Below, piece by piece: positions 57,606-64,000 of a stretch of DNA of 64,000 nt. The DNA lies in contig NZ_SPJX01000167.1 in NCBI RefSeq assembly GCF_004458765.1, forward strand, positions 186,001 through 250,000, in the 5' to 3' direction. Numbering within the stretch: position 1 is the stretch's first letter; every line of letters starts with the position of its first letter. The notes under the pieces were generated by a model. The model saw only the letters and a program-made list of their open reading frames with translations, had not been told where the DNA came from and made no database searches. The DNA comes from Microvirga pakistanensis. Its GTDB lineage: Bacteria; Pseudomonadota; Alphaproteobacteria; Rhizobiales; Beijerinckiaceae. Position numbers and translations under genes: made by a program.

Positions 57606-59384
57606 ATGCGTGACTTGCGCAAGACGGCGCTTTGGCTCGGCCTTGTCGGATCGGCTTCTCTCTGGTCTCTTTCCGCAGCGGCGCAGACGCTGGCGAGCGA
57701 AGCCTCGGACGTCTCCCAGCCCGTCCTTGCACAAAGCCCCGTCGAGCCCGCGCTCCACCCTGTGAGCACGCAACCCGCAGCGGTGCGGGACGATCCGGTG
57801 ATCGAGCCGATTCCCCTGCCCGAGCCTGCGCCCGTGAGCTTTGAGACGGCTGATCGGACACCTGAGCCCGCCATCGACATTCCGTTGCCGGACGCGGCTC
57901 CCGTCGCGGCGCTCATGCAGCAGGATGTGCTGCGCATGTCCGTCGAGGGCCTGCTCTCGGACGACGGGACGATGCGCCACCTTCGTCTCTCGCAGAAGGA
58001 CCGCGATGTCCTGAGGGCGTTTTACGCGCAAGCCGAGCGCCCTCTCGCCTGGGCGCGGGACGGCGCCTTCACGCCGGCGGCCTTGAACGCGATCGCACGG
58101 CTGAAGGCTGCGGATGAGGATGGCCTCGATCCGACCGATTATCCCCTGCCTGACGTGAAACTGCGCAAGGAGGCCTCGCCCGCGCAATGGGCCGAAGCCG
58201 ATCTCAAGCTCTCGGCCTCCGTAATCCGCTATGCGCGCGATGCGCGCGGCGGACGTCTCGAGCCGTCCCGCCTCTCGCCCCTGGTCACACCGAAACTGGC
58301 GCTGCCCGAGGCGGATGAGGTTCTCAGGAAAGTCGGCGCCGCGAAGGACGCGAATGCGGCGCTGGCATCCTACAATCCGCCCCATGCGGGCTACCGGGCC
58401 CTGAAGGAACAGCTCGCGGAGCTGCGCGCCAGCCATCCTTCCGCGCCGAGCGTGCATGTGCCCAAGGGCCCTGCCCTGCGCGTGGGCATGAAGGATCCGC
58501 GCGTTCCGCTGATCCGCGCGCATTTCAAGCTGAAGGACGAGGACGACAACCAGAACGTCTACGACAAGCGTCTCGCTTCGGCGGTGGCCGCCTTCCAGAA
58601 GGAACAAGGCCTGCCGACGAACGGGGTCCTCACGGCGCAGACGGTGGCTGCCCTCTCAGGTCCTTCGCTGGTCCGGCGCGAGGCCGATCTGATCGCCAAC
58701 ATGGAGCGCTGGCGCTGGCTGCCGGAGGATCTGGGTTCACGCCACATCCTGGTGAATGTCCCCGAGTTCCGCCTGCAGCTCGTGGAAGGCGGCGAGGTTG
58801 CCCACGAGACGCGGGTGATCGTCGGCAAGGAGCAGTCGCAGACGCCGATCTTCTCCGAGGACATGAAGTACCTCGTGGTCAACCCCTCCTGGACGATCCC
58901 GCCGTCCATCATGAAGAAAGAGATCCTGCCGGGCCTCGCGAATGACCCGTACTATGCCGCCAGGAAAGGCTACAAGGTCATCCGCAAGGACGGCCGCCTC
59001 ATCGTTCAGCAGCCTCCGGGCGAACGCAACGCCTTGGGATACGTGAAGTTCATGTTCCCGAACCAGCACGCGGTCTATCTGCACGATACGCCCAACCGCA
59101 ATCTGTTCTCGGCTGCCAAGCGCGCCTTCAGCCATGGCTGCGTGCGCGTGGAAAAACCCTTCGAGCTGGCCGAATTCATCATGGGCGAGGACAGCAAGTG
59201 GACCGAGCAGAGGTTGCGCGGCCTGATCGGCAAGGGCGAGCGCACGGTCTTCCTGCCGAAACCGCTTCCGGTGCACCTCGCCTATTTCACCCTCAGGGTG
59301 GACGAGAGGGGATCTCTCAAGTCCTATCCGGATCTCTACGGGCTGGACCAGAAGGTTCGAACGGCCCTGAACCTCTCCCGGTAA
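57606..59384 (+). CDS. L,D-transpeptidase (YcbB/LdtD type) with peptidoglycan-binding domain
   Basis: 592-residue exported enzyme making 3-3 cross-links in peptidoglycan. Signal peptide (MRDLRKTALWLGLVGSASLW...AAAQ), a Pro-rich linker, an N-terminal scaffold domain, a peptidoglycan-binding domain 1 (about 300-355: KRLASAVAAFQKEQGLPTNG) and the catalytic domain with HDTPNRNLF and SHGCVRVEKP containing the nucleophilic Cys. AGAAGGAG precedes the ATG. It follows the activator-like gene by about 106 bases. Confidence 0.94.
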   Translation: MRDLRKTALWLGLVGSASLWSLSAAAQTLASEASDVSQPVLAQSPVEPALHPVSTQPAAVRDDPVIEPIPLPEPAPVSFETADRTPEPAIDIPLPDAAPVAALMQQDVLRMSVEGLLSDDGTMRHLRLSQKDRDVLRAFYAQAERPLAWARDGAFTPAALNAIARLKAADEDGLDPTDYPLPDVKLRKEASPAQWAEADLKLSASVIRYARDARGGRLEPSRLSPLVTPKLALPEADEVLRKVGAAKDANAALASYNPPHAGYRALKEQLAELRASHPSAPSVHVPKGPALRVGMKDPRVPLIRAHFKLKDEDDNQNVYDKRLASAVAAFQKEQGLPTNGVLTAQTVAALSGPSLVRREADLIANMERWRWLPEDLGSRHILVNVPEFRLQLVEGGEVAHETRVIVGKEQSQTPIFSEDMKYLVVNPSWTIPPSIMKKEILPGLANDPYYAARKGYKVIRKDGRLIVQQPPGERNALGYVKFMFPNQHAVYLHDTPNRNLFSAAKRAFSHGCVRVEKPFELAEFIMGEDSKWTEQRLRGLIGKGERTVFLPKPLPVHLAYFTLRVDERGSLKSYPDLYGLDQKVRTALNLSR

Positions 59385-59393
59385 CCATCCTCG

Positions 59394-59420
59394 AAAAGCG
59401 GCCCTCCGGGCCGCTTTTTT
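59394..59420 (+). terminator. Terminator of the L,D-transpeptidase gene
   Basis: Stem AAAAGCGGCCC/GGGCCGCTTTT with a TCC loop and further T residues, 10 bases past the stop. Confidence 0.92.
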
Positions 59421-59429
59421 GCACCTCAC

Positions 59430-59445
59430 TTAACCTGAAGGTAAC
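59430..59445 (+). promoter_or_regulatory. Near-consensus CtrA-like site upstream of the DUF882 gene
   Basis: TTAA, seven bases, GTAAC: one mismatch from TTAA-N7-TTAAC, placed 55 bases ahead of the DUF882 gene start, where a promoter is expected. Weak evidence on its own. Confidence 0.3.
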
Positions 59446-59499
59446 CGTCTTCGGCAAAGATCCTTTCACTATGAGCGAGTACCCCACTTCCGCGGAAGT

Positions 59500-61215
59500 G
59501 TGGCGAGTAACACGAGTATCCCAGTGAGAGTATTGCGTTCGGACGGCTTGGTGCGTCGCGCCGGGATTGGTCTTGCGGCCTTTGTGGCTGTCATGGTCGG
59601 AGGCGTGCGCGGCACGCAGGATGCCGTCGCCAACGGCGATACGCGCACCCTGACCTTCTATCACAACAACACCAAGGAAACTCTCACCGTCACGTTCCGG
59701 CGCAACGGCCAGTACGATTCCGCCGCCCTGCAGCAGCTCAACTGGTTCCTGCGCGACTGGCGGCGAAGTGAGGCGACCCGCATGGACCCGCGCCTGTTCG
59801 ACACGGTGTGGGAGGTCTACCGCGAGGTAGGCTCGAGCGCGCCCGTGCATGTGAACTCGGCCTATCGCTCGCCCCAGACCAACGCCATGCTGCGTCGCCG
59901 CTCCAGCGTGGTGGCCAAGAACAGCCAGCACATGCAGGGCAAGGCCCTGGACTTCTACCTGCCCGACATATCCGCCGGGCAGCTCCGGGCCGTCGGCATG
60001 AAGCTTCAAAGAGGCGGCGTCGGCTATTATCCCAATGCCTACACGCCCTTCGTGCATCTGGACGTAGGCAGCGTGCGCGCCTGGCCGCGCATGACCCGCG
60101 ACCAGCTCGTGCGCCTCTTCCCCGACGGCAAGACGGTGCACATCCCCACGGACGGCAGGCCTCTTCCGGGCTATGATCTCGCCAAGGCGGAAGTGCTCGC
60201 CGGCGGCGGCACGGTGGCTGGCTACAGCGCCTATGCGGATGCCGAGGAGGCCATCGCCGCGCAGCAGCCGCGCCGCAAGAGCTTCTGGGCCACCCTCTTC
60301 GGCCTGGGTGACGACGAGGAGGAGGACGTGGCGGAAATCCGCACGGCGTCGCGTCCCAGCAGCACGCTCATGGCGTCCCGCAGCGCGCCCAGCGACAATT
60401 ACGCGGATGACCGCAACGCGTCGCCCCTGGCGGCCCTGCGCCAATACGACAACAGGAATGCGGCGGTCGCGCGCCAAGCCCCCGTGGCCGTGGCGCAGGC
60501 CCGGCCCGAGCCCCCACCCGCCCCTGCGGTGGTGGCCGCGATGGCGCCCGCTCTGCGCGAGGATCTTTCGCCGCCGGCAGCGGCTCCGCTCCCGCCCACA
60601 CGGATCAGCGGCCAGCCGAGCACCGTTCAGACCGCAAGCGGCCCGACGCTCGCATGGCAACAGGGACCGGGCGTGCAGAACGATCTCTCGATCGGCAAGG
60701 GCATGGCCTTCGCGCCGATTCCGCCGCGCCGCCCGGGCGCGGACATGGATGAACCGACAGAGACCGCCGCGCTCGCCTATGCGCCGCTGCCGCCCGCACG
60801 CCCCGGCTCGCTCGCGGCGACGAATCCGATCCCGGTGCTGAGCGAGCCGCGCGGCGTCACGGAGGTTGCGGCGGCAAGCTCCGCCCCCCTGCCGCCGCCG
60901 CGGCCTGACAGCGCCATCGTCGTGGCTGCCGCGAGCGCCGTCGACATTCCCGTCACGGGATCGACGCCGAAGAACCCGGCCAAGGACACGAGGACGAAGA
61001 CGGCCACCCTTCCCGAGGCCAAGATCCCTGGGGCTCAAGCCCCTGCCGCCAAAACCCCGGTAGCGAAGACGCCGCAGAAGCCGATGACTGCACTCAGCGC
61101 TCTCATGTCCGCGGAACCCAGCATCCACATGGGCTTCTCCCACAAGCCCGTGGGCGATCTGGCGACGAACAAGTTCACGGGACCGGCGATCAAACCGCTC
61201 CCGGTGGCGCAATGA
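59500..61215 (+). CDS. DUF882/M15-type peptidase with long Pro/Ala-rich tail
   Basis: About 571 residues (GTG at 59500; a GTG at 59524 would remove 8 residues, and neither has a strong SD). After an N-terminal hydrophobic signal/anchor, the YcbK-like M15 domain shows VNSAYRSPQTNAML, HMQGKALDF (zinc His and Asp) and FVHLDVG (zinc His). The domain ends near residue 225; the remaining roughly 340 residues are low-complexity, with repeated PLPPxRPxS motifs (IPPRRPGA, LPPARPGS, LPPPRPDS). Probably a periplasmic murein endopeptidase. Adjacent to the L,D-transpeptidase but separated by a terminator. Confidence 0.88.
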   Translation: MASNTSIPVRVLRSDGLVRRAGIGLAAFVAVMVGGVRGTQDAVANGDTRTLTFYHNNTKETLTVTFRRNGQYDSAALQQLNWFLRDWRRSEATRMDPRLFDTVWEVYREVGSSAPVHVNSAYRSPQTNAMLRRRSSVVAKNSQHMQGKALDFYLPDISAGQLRAVGMKLQRGGVGYYPNAYTPFVHLDVGSVRAWPRMTRDQLVRLFPDGKTVHIPTDGRPLPGYDLAKAEVLAGGGTVAGYSAYADAEEAIAAQQPRRKSFWATLFGLGDDEEEDVAEIRTASRPSSTLMASRSAPSDNYADDRNASPLAALRQYDNRNAAVARQAPVAVAQARPEPPPAPAVVAAMAPALREDLSPPAAAPLPPTRISGQPSTVQTASGPTLAWQQGPGVQNDLSIGKGMAFAPIPPRRPGADMDEPTETAALAYAPLPPARPGSLAATNPIPVLSEPRGVTEVAAASSAPLPPPRPDSAIVVAAASAVDIPVTGSTPKNPAKDTRTKTATLPEAKIPGAQAPAAKTPVAKTPQKPMTALSALMSAEPSIHMGFSHKPVGDLATNKFTGPAIKPLPVAQ

Positions 61216-61218
61216 AAG

Positions 61219-61243
61219 AAGGGCCCCATTGCGGGGCCCTTTT
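61219..61243. terminator. Bidirectional terminator between the DUF882 and DUF1989 genes
   Basis: Stem AAGGGCCCC/GGGGCCCTT with a 5-nt loop; T run on the plus strand and a shorter one on the minus strand. The two genes converge here, 4-6 bases from each stop. Confidence 0.88.
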
Positions 61244-61248
61244 CATGG

Positions 61249-62109
61249 TCAGTCGCCGTGTTTGCGGCTGTAGCCATTGCAGGGCGGAGACGTCCACCCT
61301 TCAGGTGCCGCCTTCGGCCTGTAGACCTCGACGAGCAGCGGATGGCACAATGCCACGTCGCTCGAATGCTCCGCGCTGCAATCGCCCCCGGGGCAGGCCG
61401 ACAGCGCGCCGAGGAGATCGATCTCCGCGAAGAATTCCAGATAGTCGCCGGGCCGCACGGGGCTCGCCTTCATGAAATACTGGCCCGTATCGCGGGTGAA
61501 GCCCGTGCACATGAAGACGTTGAGCACATCGTGCACGGCAGGTTCCACGGACTCGCGCGGGCGGCCCGTCTTGTCGGCGAGGGCGCGCGTGAGGTTCGAA
61601 TGGCAGCAATGGTGATAGTCCTGGCCGGAGAGAAGCCTGTGCGTGTAGGGGTCGCAGCGGGTCCCGATCACGTCGTGCACGGAGCCGCCGAACTCGTCGA
61701 ATCCGTACCAGTCGAGCGTGTCGTGCGTGATGGTGGCCATGGGCCGCAGATAGGGCAGGCATGACCAGAGCTGGTCTCCCGTGGACAGATGCGTCCCGTG
61801 AAGAGCGCGTGTCTTGCCGGAGAAGAAGCGCTCGCCGAGGTTGTCCGCCGCCCACAGGTTCAGGTCTCCGACCTGGGGCCCTTCGATGCTGACGATGCGG
61901 AAGAAGCAGCCGGCCGGCACGGAGAAGCAGCGTGCCTCACGCGGGGGAACCACCACCTCATCCACCTTCTCCCACCCGTTACGGGCCGCCTGATAAGCGC
62001 CAAGGTTCGGGCGCGGGAGGGTGTCGACCGGATAGCAGATGACCGGAGGGATTTTCCGGCGCTCCTCGGCATCCGGGGGCGGAGTGACTTCGTTGCGCGC
62101 TGTCTTCAT
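61249..62109 (-). CDS. Orphan DUF1989 (urea-carboxylase-associated) protein
   Basis: 286 residues of the DUF1989 family: VVVPPREARCFSVPAGCFFRI, GPQVGDLNLWAA, DVIGTRCDPYTHRLLSGQDY with a Cys and His, HHCCHSNLTRAL, and a final FFAEIDLLGALSACPGGDCS. In other bacteria, pairs of DUF1989 subunits (CgdA and CgdB) act as carboxyguanidine deiminase in guanidine degradation next to a carboxylase; here a single, longer protein stands alone with no carboxylase or transporter nearby. Function is therefore open; the conserved Cys/His suggest a metal site. Confidence 0.85.
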   Translation of the reverse strand: MKTARNEVTPPPDAEERRKIPPVICYPVDTLPRPNLGAYQAARNGWEKVDEVVVPPREARCFSVPAGCFFRIVSIEGPQVGDLNLWAADNLGERFFSGKTRALHGTHLSTGDQLWSCLPYLRPMATITHDTLDWYGFDEFGGSVHDVIGTRCDPYTHRLLSGQDYHHCCHSNLTRALADKTGRPRESVEPAVHDVLNVFMCTGFTRDTGQYFMKASPVRPGDYLEFFAEIDLLGALSACPGGDCSAEHSSDVALCHPLLVEVYRPKAAPEGWTSPPCNGYSRKHGD

Positions 62110-62390
62110 TCACCTCTCCTGGCGGTCCGATTGCTGGTCGTGACGGTATAGAAGGGTGGCGCAGACGGCCACAACACAAGAGTTTCGCAAGGAGGAGGCC
62201 TTTCGCCGTCGCGGAGCGCCGTCTCTTTCGATCGGCCAACCCGCCGCGGCGTGGAAAGCCAGCGGAATCGCCTTGATGGTACTCCTTCCGGGCTCATCCG
62301 CTCCGTCCGACCTGCCGACCGCCTGCTTAAGGGTGATCGATTCAGGGACTCTCCCGGCCTAGAAAACACACGTGATGCGTGGAGCAGGCC

Positions 62391-62531
62391 ATGGACGACG
62401 AGGACGGCGACGGACCTTTCGACAGTCAGCCCCAATCTCCTGCGACCGATGATCTGGCCCGAATCATGGATTGGGTCGGTCTGTCGGCGGCTGTCGGCAT
62501 GATCGTGTTCGCCGTCGTCCTGGCGGCATGA
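62391..62531 (+). CDS. Possible 46-residue single-TM protein
   Basis: ATG at 62391 with GGAG 7 bases upstream encodes an acidic N-terminus (MDDEDGDGPFDSQPQSP) and a C-terminal hydrophobic helix (VGLSAAVGMIVFAVVLAA), then TGA. It is plausible as a small membrane protein. Support is limited to the SD and composition. It sits between the DUF1989 and histidine kinase genes; no family is recognised. Confidence 0.45.
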   Translation: MDDEDGDGPFDSQPQSPATDDLARIMDWVGLSAAVGMIVFAVVLAA

Positions 62532-62655
62532 TCGCCGCCTGCAAGCACGGCCTGCGATCAGAACGAACGATCGCGCCTGCCTTGGAACATTGATCTCACC
62601 CGGCAATTCCTAACCCATCAGTCTCTAAAACGGGCCCGATCAGGAGCGGAATTCT

Positions 62656-64000
62656 GTGGATGCGCTCTTCAACCAGGCGACGGTCGGTCTTGCCGAGTGC
62701 GATCTGAGCGGATGCATTCTGCGAGCGAACGACTACTTCTGCGACATGCTCGCGCGCCGCCGCGACCAACTGCTCGGGCGCCATCTCAGCGACATTGTTC
62801 ATCCGGACGATCTGCCACGCACCGAAGCGCTGCTTGCCGGGCTCCTGACGGAGGATCGCTACGAAGTCGAGAAACGATACCTGCGGCCGGACCATACCGT
62901 CGTGTGGACCCGCACCGCCGCGAGCCTGATCCGCGATGAGACCGGCCGGCCCAAGAAGGCACTAGCGGTATGCATCGATATATCGGCCAACAAGCTACAC
63001 GAGCAGATCCTGCGGGAGAGCGAAGAGCGCTTCCGCCTGCTGGCGAATTCCGTGCCGGACCTCGTATGGATCAGCAATGCCGAGGGTCAGGTCACCTATA
63101 CGAGCGAGCGCTGGACCAAGTATACGGGGTGTCCAGCGGAAGAGGCCCTGGGCGACGGATGGCTCAAGACGGTTCATCCCGACGATATCGAGCAGACATT
63201 TCGGATATGGGGGGAGGTGCGCGCCCGCGGCACCTGCTACGAAACCGAGATCCGGTATCGGCGCCATGACGGCGTCTATCGCTGGCACGTCGTCCGGGCC
63301 AATCCTTACCGCCACTCCGTGAGTGGCGAGATTTTGGCTTGGTTCGGCAGCTCCACCGACATTCATGAGCGCAAGCTGACCGAGGCGGCGCTGCGCGAGA
63401 GCGAGCAGAGGCTTCGCGCCACCTATGAGCAGGCGGCGATCGGGATCGCCGAGATCGCCCCGAGCGGCCGATTGCTTCGCGTGAACGAACGGCTTTGCGC
63501 GATCAGCGGCCATGCTCGCGACGAGCTGCTCGCCATGACTTTGGAGGACATCACCTATCCGGAGGACCGGAGTTCCGAGATCGAGATGTTTCGCAAGCAG
63601 ATGTCCGGAGAAATCGCGTCTTACTCCCTTGAAAAGCGCCTCATTCACAAGGACGGGCATCCTGTCTGGATCGGAGTGTCCGCGTCGCGCGTGGACGATC
63701 TGAACGGACGTCCGCTCTACGGCATCCGGGTCATTCGCGACATCTCGGGCAGGAAGCGCGCGGAGGCGAGCCAGGACCTGCTCATCAACGAGTTGAACCA
63801 CCGGGTGAAGAATACGCTGGCGACCGTGCAGTCGATCGCGCGGCAGACCCTGAACAATGCACGCTCGCCTGTGCAAGCCGTGGAGGATCTTGAAAACCGC
63901 CTCCTGGCCCTGTCCCGGGCTCATGATGTCCTGACGCGCGAGAACTGGGAAGGAGCGCGCTTTTCGGATATCGTCGCGCAGGCCATTGCCCCATATCTTA
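62656..64000 (+). CDS. PAS-domain sensor histidine kinase (HWE family), 3'-truncated
   Basis: 448 codons are visible and the frame is open at the window end. The start is GTG at 62656 with AGGAG 9 bases upstream. Three PAS/PAC units follow (about 1-110, 115-240 and 245-370; for example DLSGCILRANDYFCDMLARR, WISNAEGQVTYTSERWTKYT and SLEKRLIHKDGHPVWIGVSA). The H-box ELNHRVKNTLATVQSIARQT (His in HRVKN) is that of HWE/HisKA_2 kinases, which often control the general stress response. No TM helix is seen, so it is likely cytoplasmic. The ATPase domain lies beyond the window. Confidence 0.9.
   Translation, partial: MDALFNQATVGLAECDLSGCILRANDYFCDMLARRRDQLLGRHLSDIVHPDDLPRTEALLAGLLTEDRYEVEKRYLRPDHTVVWTRTAASLIRDETGRPKKALAVCIDISANKLHEQILRESEERFRLLANSVPDLVWISNAEGQVTYTSERWTKYTGCPAEEALGDGWLKTVHPDDIEQTFRIWGEVRARGTCYETEIRYRRHDGVYRWHVVRANPYRHSVSGEILAWFGSSTDIHERKLTEAALRESEQRLRATYEQAAIGIAEIAPSGRLLRVNERLCAISGHARDELLAMTLEDITYPEDRSSEIEMFRKQMSGEIASYSLEKRLIHKDGHPVWIGVSASRVDDLNGRPLYGIRVIRDISGRKRAEASQDLLINELNHRVKNTLATVQSIARQTLNNARSPVQAVEDLENRLLALSRAHDVLTRENWEGARFSDIVAQAIAPYL

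Overview
The window is GC-rich DNA from an alphaproteobacterium, most likely of the order Hyphomicrobiales (Rhizobiales) and probably close to Microvirga or Methylobacterium. The evidence is lineage-typical content: an RcdA/DUF1192 pair, a TrcR-like DUF1013 protein, DUF3606, a short aa3 oxidase subunit IV, transhydrogenase with PntA split in two, an HWE-type histidine kinase, and dispersed intergenic palindromic repeats that read as 'MPGLVPGIH' in one frame. Most of the window is chromosomal housekeeping DNA. I see no transposase, phage gene, CRISPR array, tRNA or rRNA.

Layout. 1-2.2 kb: 3' part of an RND efflux pump. 2.3-3.1 kb: an outer-membrane beta-barrel gene. 3.3-19.2 kb, minus strand: ruvC-ruvA-ruvB-ybgC-tolQ-tolR-tolA-tolB, then pal-cpoB-tilS-ftsH-glmM. 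This tol-pal block is interrupted between tolB and pal by two plus-strand genes (a phospholipase-D/cardiolipin-synthase-like protein and an HdeD-like membrane protein). 19.3-24.5 kb, minus strand: yebC, an ExoD-like gene, a YmdB-type phosphoesterase, 5-formyl-THF cyclo-ligase, a probable 6S RNA, a GNAT gene, zapA and DUF4164. 24.8-33 kb, plus strand: tkt-gap-pgk-fba, a ThiE-like protein, a Sel1-repeat protein and an inositol-monophosphatase-family enzyme. 33.1-35.1 kb: an orphan MotA-like/MotB-like (OmpA-ended) pair. 35.2-40.8 kb: DUF3606, an ABC exporter, rpmE, rcdA, DUF1192, a quinone oxidoreductase and a TrcR-like gene. 40.9-48.1 kb: prpE, a TauE/SafE permease, two DUF465 genes, purE-purK, rpsU, a TPR lipoprotein and a GNAT gene. 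48.2-56.3 kb, minus strand: the pnt operon, oxidase subunit IV, a glycosyltransferase, an ABC1 kinase-like protein and PepF. 56.5-64 kb: a degenerate sigma-54-activator-like regulator, an L,D-transpeptidase, an M15/DUF882 peptidase, an orphan DUF1989 protein, a tiny membrane ORF and a PAS-rich histidine kinase cut by the window end.

How the genes work together. The left third is envelope maintenance: Tol-Pal constriction, FtsH quality control and UDP-GlcNAc supply, beside Holliday-junction resolution. The middle is lower glycolysis/gluconeogenesis plus cell-cycle proteins (ZapA, RcdA, TrcR-like), with one perfect CtrA-type site near rcdA. The right part combines NADPH/NADH balance with peptidoglycan remodelling. 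Three families of dispersed palindromic repeats sit in intergenic gaps throughout.

The least ordinary items are the ATPase-degenerate activator-like protein (56465-57499), the orphan stator-like pair (33154-35138), the split tol-pal operon and the modular repeats. Start codons were re-chosen by Shine-Dalgarno (SD) spacing and family N-termini, so several are GTG or TTG.
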